Source: Bacteroidia bacterium (GTDB lineage Bacteria; Bacteroidota; Bacteroidia; NS11-12g; UBA9320). From it: 13,197 bases of DNA. This document shows positions 1-8,017 of the stretch, piece after piece (the first letter of the stretch is position 1; each line of letters begins with the position of its first letter). The stretch lies in contig JAKMFK010000037.1 of the NCBI GenBank assembly GCA_022425465.1, forward strand, positions 1 to 13,197, read 5' to 3'. The notes below the pieces were generated by a model. It did no database searches. It had not been told where the DNA came from and saw only the letters and a program-made list of their open reading frames with translations. Made by a program: the position numbers and the translations under genes.

Positions 1-33
1 CAAAAGTTAAACATTCTGAATTTCATTAGAACC

Positions 34-231
34 ATGAGAAAGTCAACTAAGGTGATTATAGTCTTATTGTTCTTAAATGCCCTTACCTTTTCTTTTGTAC
101 TATCACAAACCCAACCTATACAGACTAGTGAGAATCAACCAGAACAAATTGTTAACCAGAATAAGTACATTAAAGCTGGTACATTAGTTATCGCCTGGAG
201 TTATAGAATGCTTCGTTATTTCAAAAACTAA
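34..231 (+). CDS. Small putative exported or membrane peptide, 65 aa, unknown function
   Basis: I do not recognise this protein. Residues 1-25 look like a signal peptide or signal anchor: basic MRKSTK, then a hydrophobic run (VIIVLLFLNALTFSFVLS) ending near SQ, a common cleavage context in Bacteroidota. Residues 25-46 are rich in Gln and Asn, and residues 48-60 form a second short hydrophobic stretch followed by a basic end (RMLRYFKN). If the first segment is cleaved, the mature product would be about 40 residues. It lies 71 nt upstream of the histidine kinase gene on the same strand, so it may be co-transcribed with it. There is no close upstream gene in the window and no clear promoter in the 33 nt before the start. 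It could be a chance ORF, but the signal-peptide-like start argues for a real small gene. Confidence 0.5.
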   Translation: MRKSTKVIIVLLFLNALTFSFVLSQTQPIQTSENQPEQIVNQNKYIKAGTLVIAWSYRMLRYFKN

Positions 232-302
232 CTCTTTGACTTATTATTCTTGATTGAATAAAGAAATTACTTGAACTTCCCTTAAATTTGGAGTAATCAA
301 GT

Positions 303-1370
303 ATGTCTAGCACGGCTAATTCTCTTGTAAATTCAAAATTGTACGGGTTTATAACTCGTTATAATATTCATCATTTGGTATTATGGATTTTGTACTTTCT
401 TTTTTGGGTATTTGTTCTTAGTCCAGGGATTACAAGAACAGATTTTTTTGTAAATTCATTTGTCATCGTATCAATTCATGCTGCAGTTAGTTATTTCAAT
501 ATGTATGTATTGTTGCCCTTTTTTCTGCAGAAACGTGCATATTTAAGGTATTTTTTAGCCATTATTTTAGCTCTATTCCTAGGAGCTTTAATGGAGTCAG
601 CGATATTTTCTGTAATATCTACAATTGGCCCCGATGATAAACGGGCATTACTTTCTCTTCGATTTATATTAAATACCATTATGGCAATTACTTATACCGT
701 TGCCATTACAATGAGTCTTAAATTGGTGAAACATTGGTACGAGAAAGAAAAGCTAACAAAAGAGTTAGAGATTCTGAATACCGAAACAGAGCTCAAGTAT
801 TTAAAGTCTCAGATAAATCCTCATTTTTTATTTAATAGTTTGAATAGTATTTATGCTTTGGCCCTCCAAAAGTCAGATTTAGCACCAGAACTCATTTTAA
901 AGTTGAGTGACATATTGCGATATATATTGTATGAGGGAAGTGATAAAAGAGTTAGTTTAGATAAAGAAATCAAATATTTGAAGAGTTATGCTGAACTTGA
1001 GAAAGTGAGGCATGGTGATCGTGTTAATTTGTCATTGGTTATTGATGGAGATATTGAAATTCAAGAAATTGTACCGATGTTACTCATACCGTTTGTAGAA
1101 AATAGTTTCAAACACGGATTTGGTAGAGATATGGCGAACGGTTATGTCAAAATTCATGTCCAAGTAAACCAGAATGAACTTAATTTAGAACTTATAAATA
1201 GTAAACCATCGGCAGGTACTGAATTGAAAAATGACGAGAATTACCAAGGAGGAATCGGTCTTCAAAATGTAAATAGAAGATTAAGATTAATGTATCCAGA
1301 TAAACATACGATAGAGGTGATAGAGACCGATATTGATTATAAAGTAAACTTAAAAATAGATTTAGCATGA
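303..1370 (+). CDS. LytS-type sensor histidine kinase, inner membrane
   Basis: This is a membrane sensor kinase of the LytS/YehU type (His_kinase family plus HATPase_c), expected to phosphorylate the LytTR regulator encoded next to it. Four hydrophobic segments lie at about residues 24-40, 48-75, 82-104 and 120-142, with no sizeable extracellular domain, so the signal is probably sensed in or at the membrane. A short coiled coil (about 146-168) leads to the phosphoacceptor box SQINPHFLFNSLNSIYAL with His174. The N box is PFVENSFKHG (263-272), and the glycine box GGIGLQNVNRRL (316-327) is present, so the kinase looks intact. The ATG has a GGAG purine patch about 9 nt upstream. The stop codon overlaps the regulator start (ATGA), which implies coupled translation. 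The 355-residue length is normal for the family. The signal it senses cannot be read from the sequence. Confidence 0.93.
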   Translation: MSSTANSLVNSKLYGFITRYNIHHLVLWILYFLFWVFVLSPGITRTDFFVNSFVIVSIHAAVSYFNMYVLLPFFLQKRAYLRYFLAIILALFLGALMESAIFSVISTIGPDDKRALLSLRFILNTIMAITYTVAITMSLKLVKHWYEKEKLTKELEILNTETELKYLKSQINPHFLFNSLNSIYALALQKSDLAPELILKLSDILRYILYEGSDKRVSLDKEIKYLKSYAELEKVRHGDRVNLSLVIDGDIEIQEIVPMLLIPFVENSFKHGFGRDMANGYVKIHVQVNQNELNLELINSKPSAGTELKNDENYQGGIGLQNVNRRLRLMYPDKHTIEVIETDIDYKVNLKIDLA

Positions 1371-2080
1371 TGAATTGTATTGCATTAGATGATGAACCAT
1401 TAGCCCTTGATATAATTGAGGCATATGTAAAAAAACACCCTGAACTTAATTTAATTGCTCGCTGTAATAATGCAGATGAAGCAACTGATATTTTGAAAAA
1501 TCATTCTATTGATTTGATGTTTTTAGACATTCAAATGCCTGGAGTTACAGGACTGAACTTTGTTCGATCACTTGAAAATAAGCCGCTATTTATGTTCACA
1601 ACTGCCTATTCTGAGTATGCAGTTGATGGCTTTGAATTGGATGCTATTGATTATCTATTAAAGCCAATAGCTTATGACCGATTCGAAAAAGCAATTGAAA
1701 AGGCTAAAGAATATTACACCATAAAAAATAACTCAGGACCTTCGGAGTCTGACCTGGAAAATGAGTTCATTTTTGTTAAAGCAAATCAACAACTTATTAA
1801 ATTGGCATATGGAGAAATTCGGTATGTTGAGGCGTTTGCAGATTATGTCAAAATATTTTTAAATGATCGTAAAATAGTGACACTTCAGACGATGAAAAAA
1901 ATGGAGTCTAAATTGCCGAGCGATATGTTTAGTAGAGTTCATCGATCTTTTATTGTGAACAGAAAAGCGGTTCAATCTTTCTCAACAACCATTTGCGAGG
2001 TTAATGGAACCAAGATACCAGTGGGTAAGAACTATAAAAATGACTTCGTTAAATTGATGAAATCAAACCCAATTTTATAA
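1367..2080 (+). CDS. LytTR-family response regulator
   Basis: This is the DNA-binding response regulator partner of the upstream kinase. The receiver domain (about residues 3-118) has the acidic pair D8/D9, phosphoacceptor Asp54 in FLDIQMPG, Thr79 and Lys99 in LLKP. The LytTR DNA-binding domain (about 131-233) has the typical IRYVEAFADYVKIFL and FSRVHRSFIVN signatures. The gene starts inside the kinase stop codon: ATG at 1367 or, equally possible, the next ATG at 1370. Its own stop overlaps the mazG start (TAATG), so kinase, regulator and mazG form one translationally coupled block. Target promoters are not identifiable here. The 237-residue length is standard. Confidence 0.95.
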   Translation: MMNCIALDDEPLALDIIEAYVKKHPELNLIARCNNADEATDILKNHSIDLMFLDIQMPGVTGLNFVRSLENKPLFMFTTAYSEYAVDGFELDAIDYLLKPIAYDRFEKAIEKAKEYYTIKNNSGPSESDLENEFIFVKANQQLIKLAYGEIRYVEAFADYVKIFLNDRKIVTLQTMKKMESKLPSDMFSRVHRSFIVNRKAVQSFSTTICEVNGTKIPVGKNYKNDFVKLMKSNPIL

Positions 2081-2838
2081 TGGATGATAGATTAAAAGCA
2101 TTTGAACGACTCTTAGTTATAATGGATGAATTAAGAGAACAGTGTCCATGGGATCGCAAACAAACCAATGAAACGCTTCGTCATTTAACTATTGAAGAAA
2201 CATATGAATTAAGCGATGCTCTATTGAAAGGTGATGATGAAGAAATAAAAAAGGAGTTAGGCGATTTATTCTTACACTTGGTTTTTTATTCAAAAATTGG
2301 TGATGAGAAGGGAGTATTTAATGTGACGGATGTATTGAATAGTGTTTGTGAAAAATTAATTGCTCGTCATCCTCATATATATGGAGATGTTGAGGTTAAA
2401 GACGAGGAGGAAGTAAAGCAAAATTGGGAGCAATTAAAACTGAAAGAAGGGAATAAATCTGTATTGGCTGGAGTGCCTAATAGTATGCCTAGTATGATAA
2501 AAGCATCGAGAATGCAAGATAAGGCGGCTCAAGTTGGATTTGATTGGCCACAAAAAGAACAGGTATGGGAAAAGGTAGAGGAAGAACTAAACGAGTTTAA
2601 AGATGCTCATGGTTCAAAAAAAGAGGAGGAATTTGGGGACTTAATATTCAGCTTAATTAATTATGCAAGATGGCTTAAAATTAATCCAGACGATGCTTTA
2701 GAAGCTACAAATAAGAAATTTAAATATCGATTTGAATCCATTGAGCAATATGCAAAAGAAAACAGTATTAAAATAGAGGAAATGACCTTGTCTGAAATGG
2801 ATGAGGTATGGGAGCAGGCAAAAAAACGAGCTAGTTAA
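2080..2838 (+). CDS. mazG: MazG nucleoside triphosphate pyrophosphohydrolase
   Basis: MazG hydrolyses nucleoside triphosphates to monophosphates and pyrophosphate, acting in the cytoplasm to clear non-canonical or excess nucleotides. The 252-residue length fits the two-domain form (E. coli MazG is about 263). The N-terminal domain has the CPWDRKQT start motif (22-29), metal-binding EETYE (39-43) and ELGD (59-62), and the RHPHIYGD motif (96-103). The C-terminal domain repeats the pattern with EEELNEF (167-173) and EFGDLIF (184-190). All Mg-binding acidic motifs are present in both halves, so the enzyme looks active. The start overlaps the regulator stop by one base (TAATG), and no other start is better placed. 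A possible promoter for the next gene lies downstream, so this is probably the last gene of the operon. Confidence 0.95.
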   Translation: MDDRLKAFERLLVIMDELREQCPWDRKQTNETLRHLTIEETYELSDALLKGDDEEIKKELGDLFLHLVFYSKIGDEKGVFNVTDVLNSVCEKLIARHPHIYGDVEVKDEEEVKQNWEQLKLKEGNKSVLAGVPNSMPSMIKASRMQDKAAQVGFDWPQKEQVWEKVEEELNEFKDAHGSKKEEEFGDLIFSLINYARWLKINPDDALEATNKKFKYRFESIEQYAKENSIKIEEMTLSEMDEVWEQAKKRAS

Positions 2839-2867
2839 AATATAATTTTTATCAGTTAGTTAAGTTC

Positions 2868-2900
2868 TTTGTATATGGCCTGCTATTGGTATTATATTTG
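2868..2900 (+). promoter_or_regulatory. Bacteroidota-type promoter for the T9SS plug gene
   Basis: A TTTG at 2868-2871 and a TATATTTG (pattern TAnnTTTG) at 2893-2900 are separated by 21 nt. This matches the -33/-7 arrangement known for the housekeeping sigma factor of Bacteroidota, where spacing is about 17-23. Transcription would start a few bases downstream, leaving a leader of roughly 10 nt before the ATG at 2917. It sits in the 78-nt gap between mazG and the plug gene. Confidence 0.6.
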
Positions 2901-2916
2901 AAAATCTAGTTACAGG

Positions 2917-4179
2917 ATGAAAAAAACGCTTCTATTTTTATATATCATGTCTTCTCTCATGGCTTATGGTCAACGGACATATGATAACACATGTTTTGAT
3001 GATAAAATAGCGACAGTTATCCTTCAAAAGAATATTGATATTTATGATCCTGTTCCGATAATAAATTTAGGCTCAACAGAATCACTTAAACTTTCATTTG
3101 ATATGCTTGACCCTCAAAATGAGTTTTTGAATTATTCCTTAATTCATTGTGATAGAAATTGGATGCCAAGTGATCTTCAGCCTATGGATTATGTTAATGG
3201 GAATACAATGGGAGAGATAACAGATTTTAAGTTTTCTACGAATACATATCAAACCTATACTCATTATTCACTGAATTTTCCTACTGATGAGATGGCCATA
3301 ACCAAAAGTGGGAATTACATCTTGAAAGTATTTCGAAATTTTGACGAAGAAGATATCTTATTGACCCGTCGATTTATGGTAGTAGACATTCAGACCAAGA
3401 TTTCTACATCGATCAGAAGTGCTACCGTTCCAGAATATCGTTTTTCTCATCAAGAAGTTGATTTCTCTGTGAATTATTTAGGTTTTGATATCCCAAATCC
3501 ATTTTTAGATGTCCATGTGACGATATTACAGAACAATAGTTGGAACAATGCAATTACAAACCTCAAACCCCAATTTGTTAATAATAATGAGTTGAGTTTT
3601 AATTATGAAAATGAAAATCTTTTGCCAGGAACCAACGAGTTTCGATTTTTTGATATTCGTTCATTGCGATTCTTTAGCAACAATGTGATCAAAAAGTATA
3701 TTGATTCAATTCAGAATGTGGTTCTTAGACCAGAAGAGTCCAAAGCTTATCTTAACTATGTTCGGTGGATTGATTATAACGGTAAACGAGATATCTTTAA
3801 TTCAGACGGAATGAACTTAATTGAGGACGGTGATTATGCTTTGGTTCATTTTAATTTTAAATCCAACAATCTTCAAGATATGGGGGATGTGTTTGTTTAT
3901 GGGGAGTTAACCGATTGGCAACTCAAGGATAAATTTAAAATGACTTATTCTTCTGAATTGAATATGTATACTTGTCCTGTTCTTTTAAAGCAGAGTTATT
4001 ATAATTATCATTTTGTATTAAGGGACAAGCAGGGCAATATAGACTACACATTTACTGAGGGGAATCATCAAGAAACAGAAAATGACTATACAATTTTGGT
4101 ATATCACAAAAATGTTTTTTATGGATATGACGAGATTATTGGTTTGGCTTCTCGCAATTCAAATACATTAAAAAATTAA
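2917..4179 (+). CDS. Type IX secretion system plug protein (DUF5103 family)
   Basis: This is the periplasm-facing protein of Bacteroidota known as the T9SS Plug (first described as DUF5103), reported to close the SprA translocon channel when no substrate is present. Residues 1-18 are a signal peptide ending in MAYGQ. The mature protein is beta-rich and carries the family signature around residues 73-96: YSLIHCDRNWMPSDL, then MDYVNGN. A second conserved block begins near KSGNYILKVF (about 130-139). The 420-residue length is typical. There is no T9SS C-terminal sorting domain, as expected for a machinery component rather than cargo. It is preceded by its own promoter and followed 40 nt later by dprA. 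No sprA or other T9SS genes are visible here. Family assignment is by motif recognition. Confidence 0.85.
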   Translation: MKKTLLFLYIMSSLMAYGQRTYDNTCFDDKIATVILQKNIDIYDPVPIINLGSTESLKLSFDMLDPQNEFLNYSLIHCDRNWMPSDLQPMDYVNGNTMGEITDFKFSTNTYQTYTHYSLNFPTDEMAITKSGNYILKVFRNFDEEDILLTRRFMVVDIQTKISTSIRSATVPEYRFSHQEVDFSVNYLGFDIPNPFLDVHVTILQNNSWNNAITNLKPQFVNNNELSFNYENENLLPGTNEFRFFDIRSLRFFSNNVIKKYIDSIQNVVLRPEESKAYLNYVRWIDYNGKRDIFNSDGMNLIEDGDYALVHFNFKSNNLQDMGDVFVYGELTDWQLKDKFKMTYSSELNMYTCPVLLKQSYYNYHFVLRDKQGNIDYTFTEGNHQETENDYTILVYHKNVFYGYDEIIGLASRNSNTLKN

Positions 4180-4219
4180 TTAATTTTCGAGTAGGAATTC
4201 TATTTTCGTTATTCAGACT

Positions 4220-5320
4220 ATGGATAACGATTTAATCTATAAAATAGCACTTACCCAGATTCCAAAGGTGGGCAGCGTTACAGCTAAGAATTTGATTAGT
4301 TATTGTGGCGGTGTAAAAGAGGTCTTCTCAAAATCCAAATCATTCCTAAAAAAGGTTCCTGGAATTGGAGAGACACTAGCAGCTAATATTTTTTCTTTTG
4401 ATGGTTTTGAGGCTGTTCGTGAAGAAATTGATTTTATTAATCAGAATAAGGTTGATGTTCATTTTCTTTTGGATAATTCCTATCCACATCGACTAAAGCA
4501 AATACCTGATTGTCCAATTGTTGTCTATTCAAAAGGAAGTTCAAATTTGAATCCCGAAAAGTGTATAGCCATAGTTGGTACTAGAAAAATGACATCATAT
4601 GGAAAACAGTTTGTCCATAAATTAATTGAAGAAATTAGCGTATATCAACCTACTATAGTTAGCGGTTTAGCTTATGGTGTGGATGTTCAAGCCCACAAAC
4701 AAAGTTTAAAATACGATTTGCCTACATTTGGAGTAGTTGCACACGGTTTGGACCAAGTGTATCCCTCGCTACATAGACCAATCGTTCAAGAAATGATTAA
4801 AAATAAGGGTGCAGTAATCTCTGAGTATACTTCAAAAACCATACCCATTAAAGAAAATTTCCCAATGAGAAATAGGTTAGTAGCTGGAATGGTAGATGCT
4901 GTTATTGTAATCGAATCAGCCAATAAAGGTGGATCTCTTATTACAGCAGAATTGGCCAACCCATACAACAGGGATGTTTTGGCATTACCTGGGGCAATAA
5001 ATCAGAAATATTCAGCAGGGTGTAATTATCTAATAAAAAAGAATAAAGCTCATTTAATTGAAGGGATTGAAGATTTAGTCCAGCTCTTGAATTGGGATGT
5101 CCAAATTGAAAGGAAAGTTCAAAAACCACTTTTTCAAGACTTTACGGATAATCAACAAAAATTATTTTCAATTATTCATGAAAATACGGAAGTTGGAATA
5201 GATCATTTACAAATAAAATCCGGTTTTGTATCTAGTTTGATAGCTATAACTTTGCTGGAGTTAGAAATGAAAAACTGCATAGTCAGTTTACCTGGGAAGA
5301 GATACAAATCATTACAGTGA
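4220..5320 (+). CDS. dprA: DNA-processing protein DprA (Smf)
   Basis: DprA binds incoming single-stranded DNA in the cytoplasm and loads RecA during natural transformation. The family is also widespread in bacteria not known to be competent. The order is an N-terminal helix-hairpin-helix-like region (about 1-60, with IPKVGSVTA and VPGIGETLA), a Rossmann-like core (about 75-290) and a C-terminal winged helix (about 305-366). Core motifs are all present: VGTRKMTSYG (119-128), SGLAYGVD (148-155), the FPMRNRLVAG loop (214-223), KGGSLITAELA (236-246), LPG (256-258) and GCNYLI (267-272). The length is normal and no residues look damaged. Its TGA stop overlaps the GTG start of the QueA gene, so the two are probably one transcript. 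Confidence 0.95.
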   Translation: MDNDLIYKIALTQIPKVGSVTAKNLISYCGGVKEVFSKSKSFLKKVPGIGETLAANIFSFDGFEAVREEIDFINQNKVDVHFLLDNSYPHRLKQIPDCPIVVYSKGSSNLNPEKCIAIVGTRKMTSYGKQFVHKLIEEISVYQPTIVSGLAYGVDVQAHKQSLKYDLPTFGVVAHGLDQVYPSLHRPIVQEMIKNKGAVISEYTSKTIPIKENFPMRNRLVAGMVDAVIVIESANKGGSLITAELANPYNRDVLALPGAINQKYSAGCNYLIKKNKAHLIEGIEDLVQLLNWDVQIERKVQKPLFQDFTDNQQKLFSIIHENTEVGIDHLQIKSGFVSSLIAITLLELEMKNCIVSLPGKRYKSLQ

Positions 5321-6498
5321 GTCTAGTACGTAAATCAGATTTTTTCTTTGAATTAAACGAGGATAAAATCGCAAAATATCCACTCGAAAAAAGAGATTTA
5401 TCAAAGCTACTTTGTTTTAAAGATGGTAATATAACTCATCATCATTTTACGGATATATCATCGATTTTGCCGAATGATGCTTTATTGATTATGAACAATG
5501 CCAAGGTTATTCCTGCTCGATTATATTTCCGCAGAAAGACAGGTGCGTTGATTGAGGTCTTGCTCCTTGAGCCTGTTTTGCCAAGTAGTTACGAAAAGTC
5601 ATTTGCAAGTACTCAAACTTGCCAATGGAAGTGTATGATTGGGAATAGCAAGAAATGGAGAGAAGGGGAGTTTCTAGATTTGAGTATTCGATCTGGACTC
5701 ATTCAAGCTCAATTGATTAACAGAACTGATCGAATTGTTGAATTTTCATGGACCAATAAAGAACCATTTACGGATGTGCTTCAAAAAATAGGCGAATTAC
5801 CACTTCCTCCCTATCTCAATCGAAAAACGGAAGATAGTGATGCATCAACATATCAAACGATATTTGCCAAGAATGAGGGCTCAGTTGCCGCACCAACGGC
5901 AGGACTTCACTTTACAGATAATATTCTTAATGAGTTAGACACCAAAGGTGTAACAATTAGAGAGGTAACATTACATGTAGGTGCTGGAACATTTTTGCCG
6001 GTAAAAGAGGACGATGTTCTCAATCATGAAATGCACAGAGAACATTTTGAGGTAACCTTGGATACGATTAACTCATTAATAAACTATGATAAGCGGATTG
6101 CAGTTGGAACTACTAGTCTTAGGGTGCTAGAGAGCTTGTATTGGATTGGAGTTCAATTAAATCAAGGGAATGAATCATTTTTTGTAGCTAAGTTGGAACC
6201 CTATGAAAAAAAACCAGAATTTACGTATAAAGAGTCCTTATTGTCAATTCAGTCATATATGCAACTCCATAAGAAAATGAATATCAAAGCGGCAACAGAA
6301 ATTTTAATCTTACCTCATTATTCACTGAGAAGCATAGATGGATTGATTACAAATTTTCATTTGCCAGAAAGTACACTATTGATGTTGATTGCTAGTGTGG
6401 TAGGGGAGAAATGGAAGCAGATTTATGAGACAGCAAAAACGGAGAATTACCGTTTTTTGAGCTATGGTGATAGCAGTATTTTATTTAGGAGCTCGTAA
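5317..6498 (+). CDS. queA: S-adenosylmethionine:tRNA ribosyltransferase-isomerase (QueA family, long variant)
   Basis: QueA transfers and isomerises the ribose of S-adenosylmethionine onto preQ1 in tRNA, making epoxyqueuosine. The conserved blocks are clear: LPLPPYLNR (161-169), YQTIFAKNEGSVAAPTAGLHFT (179-200), TLHVGAGTFLPV (218-229), HEMHREH (237-243), VGTTSLRVLES (263-273), TNFHLPESTLLML (345-357) and YRFLSYGDS (378-386). At 393 residues it is longer than typical QueA (about 340-350), with extra sequence near residues 86-118 (containing WKCMIGNSKKW). This matches a second, longer QueA-like form I associate with Bacteroidota, so orthology to classical QueA is not certain. It starts at GTG within the dprA stop codon (GTGA). 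The start is supported because the usual KxSDFxFEL beginning follows immediately. It converges on the decarboxylase gene with only 10 nt between stops. Confidence 0.87.
   Translation: MSLVRKSDFFFELNEDKIAKYPLEKRDLSKLLCFKDGNITHHHFTDISSILPNDALLIMNNAKVIPARLYFRRKTGALIEVLLLEPVLPSSYEKSFASTQTCQWKCMIGNSKKWREGEFLDLSIRSGLIQAQLINRTDRIVEFSWTNKEPFTDVLQKIGELPLPPYLNRKTEDSDASTYQTIFAKNEGSVAAPTAGLHFTDNILNELDTKGVTIREVTLHVGAGTFLPVKEDDVLNHEMHREHFEVTLDTINSLINYDKRIAVGTTSLRVLESLYWIGVQLNQGNESFFVAKLEPYEKKPEFTYKESLLSIQSYMQLHKKMNIKAATEILILPHYSLRSIDGLITNFHLPESTLLMLIASVVGEKWKQIYETAKTENYRFLSYGDSSILFRSS
6435..6458 (-). terminator. Possible terminator hairpin for the decarboxylase gene, inside the 3' end of queA
   Basis: AAAAACGG (6435-6442) and CCGTTTTT (6450-6457) form a perfect 8-bp inverted repeat around a 7-nt loop, AGAATTA. 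Read leftward it is a CGG/CCG stem followed by a run of T, located about 50 nt past the decarboxylase stop codon, where a minus-strand transcript would be expected to end. The stem has only three G-C pairs, so it would be a weak terminator. Read rightward it lies before the queA stop codon, where termination would be harmful. Confidence 0.3.
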
Positions 6499-6508
6499 AA
6501 ATGATCGT

Positions 6509-7894
6509 TTAGGTTGTTTTGCTAAAATACACTTTCAAGTTCTTTTTTTTAACTCCCTTTTCGAGTACTTTAAAAAAATGAAGGATATCTTCTTCTGAAT
6601 TGTTTGCATTGATGGTAATTAGACGAATAAACTCAATAGAGTTAAAGCTTCCAAAACCCACCATTGCTTGAGCTTCTTCATATAGCAAAGTACAAATTTC
6701 ATTAGCAGGGATGTCTTTGTAATTAAAGCATATGGATATTGAGTTTTCGAAACTATAAAGGGTGTAATCAGGGTGATTCTTTACATATTTTCTTGCTACT
6801 TCAGCTAAATAAAATTGTTCATTGACCAGTTTTTCTATTCCAATATTCCCTATGGATTTCCATAATGTCCAAAATTTGAGTGCGTCATTTCTTCTTCCAC
6901 ATTGAAGACTAGTTTTACCAAGGTCAAAGTCATCATCATCAGTTTGATAAAGGTAATCTGCTTCATTATTAAAAGATTTAAATAAATGACTTTTATCTCT
7001 TGTGACGATAATAGAACACGTTAGGGGTGTTCCCAACATTTTATGAGCGTTAAAGCTAAAGCTGTCACTATGCTCAATTCCTTTAACTAGTGATTTGTAC
7101 TTTTTACTGAAGATTACCCCACCACAATATGCCCCATCTACATGAAGCCAAAGTTGATGTTTTTTACATATTTTGTGAATGGCTTCAATATTGTCAAAAG
7201 CACCAAGTACAGTTGTTCCAGCAGTAGCGTTAACAAAGAATGGGATATATCCTTGGTCTTTATCATATTCAATAGCTTCATTTAGGAGTTGAATATTCAT
7301 TTCTCCCTTTTGATTTGTTTTTACAAATCGTACCTGATCTCTTCCAATTCCTGCAAATGCTGCATTTTTTGGTATAGAATAGTGTGATTCTTTTGAGGTG
7401 TAAAGCGTCATTTTATGGCTGACTCCAATATTGGGTGTACTTTTTACAGTTGAGTCTCGAGCCATAACTAGTGCCATAAAATTACTCATACTACCTCCAG
7501 GGGCAATGGTTCCGTTGGCGGTTTTTGGGTAGTCAATGAGTTTACATACTTTGTTTAAGATTACTTTTTCGATACCAGCTTGAGGACCAGCTACCTTATA
7601 GGTATACATACTATTATTTAGGATTACCGCAAGTAAATCGCCAAGTATGGCCTTGGGTTGTCTACCTCCGTAGAGTTGATTAAAAAAGAGTTTGGATGCT
7701 GTCTTTGGAGTATGAAGAGCGACAGTTTCTATTAATTTTTCCCAATCTTGATCATTAATCCCTTCATCATTAAATTCTAAATTCAGTTGTTCAATGACAT
7801 CGTGATTTTCAATGGGTTTTGAAACAGGATTAAATTCCTCATTGTGTATCAGTTTTTTGACTAACTGATTGAAAAAGTGCAACTCTTTTTTCAT
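6509..7894 (-). CDS. PLP-dependent group II decarboxylase, probable cysteine sulfinate decarboxylase
   Basis: This is a fold-type I PLP decarboxylase of the GAD/CSAD/GADL1 group, cytoplasmic. Numbering is from the Met at 7894 (461 aa). PLP site residues: His171 in SKESHYS, Asp253 in WLHVDGAY, and Schiff-base Lys285 in SFNAHKMLG. The C-terminal TSLQCGRRNDALKFWTLWKS block closely follows animal CSAD. Two substrate-selectivity positions, Phe94 and Ser114 in mammalian CSAD, align to Tyr75 (FFNQLY) and Ser95 (LNNSMYTY). Glutamate decarboxylases have other residues there. With the divergent cysteine dioxygenase, this supports cysteine sulfinate to hypotaurine. An in-frame ATG at 8029 would add 45 residues, but it would overlap the dioxygenase start by 12 nt and lies before the region of family similarity, so I prefer 7894. 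Aspartate 1-decarboxylation is an alternative activity. Confidence 0.82.
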   Translation of the reverse strand: MKKELHFFNQLVKKLIHNEEFNPVSKPIENHDVIEQLNLEFNDEGINDQDWEKLIETVALHTPKTASKLFFNQLYGGRQPKAILGDLLAVILNNSMYTYKVAGPQAGIEKVILNKVCKLIDYPKTANGTIAPGGSMSNFMALVMARDSTVKSTPNIGVSHKMTLYTSKESHYSIPKNAAFAGIGRDQVRFVKTNQKGEMNIQLLNEAIEYDKDQGYIPFFVNATAGTTVLGAFDNIEAIHKICKKHQLWLHVDGAYCGGVIFSKKYKSLVKGIEHSDSFSFNAHKMLGTPLTCSIIVTRDKSHLFKSFNNEADYLYQTDDDDFDLGKTSLQCGRRNDALKFWTLWKSIGNIGIEKLVNEQFYLAEVARKYVKNHPDYTLYSFENSISICFNYKDIPANEICTLLYEEAQAMVGFGSFNSIEFIRLITINANNSEEDILHFFKVLEKGVKKKNLKVYFSKTT

Positions 7895-7998
7895 GTGTGC
7901 GGTAATAACATTAAAAAATCTGGCTAAACCAAGTTTTAGTATATCTAATCTCGTCACATTTGTTTTCTTTAAAATACTTCTAATTAGTGAAAAAATAT

Positions 7999-8006
7999 TA
8001 AATTTG
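7999..8006 (+). promoter_or_regulatory. Possible -7 element before the cysteine dioxygenase gene
   Basis: TAAATTTG fits the Bacteroidota -7 pattern TAnnTTTG and sits 11 nt before the ATG at 8018. No TTTG lies at the expected 17-23 nt upstream; the nearest is at 7959-7962, 36 nt away. The following GAGG (8006-8009) could alternatively be read as a ribosome-binding patch. The region 7895-8017 must hold the control sequences of both divergent genes, and I find no matching element on the minus strand. Confidence 0.25.
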
Positions 8007-8017
8007 AGGCTTAAAGA

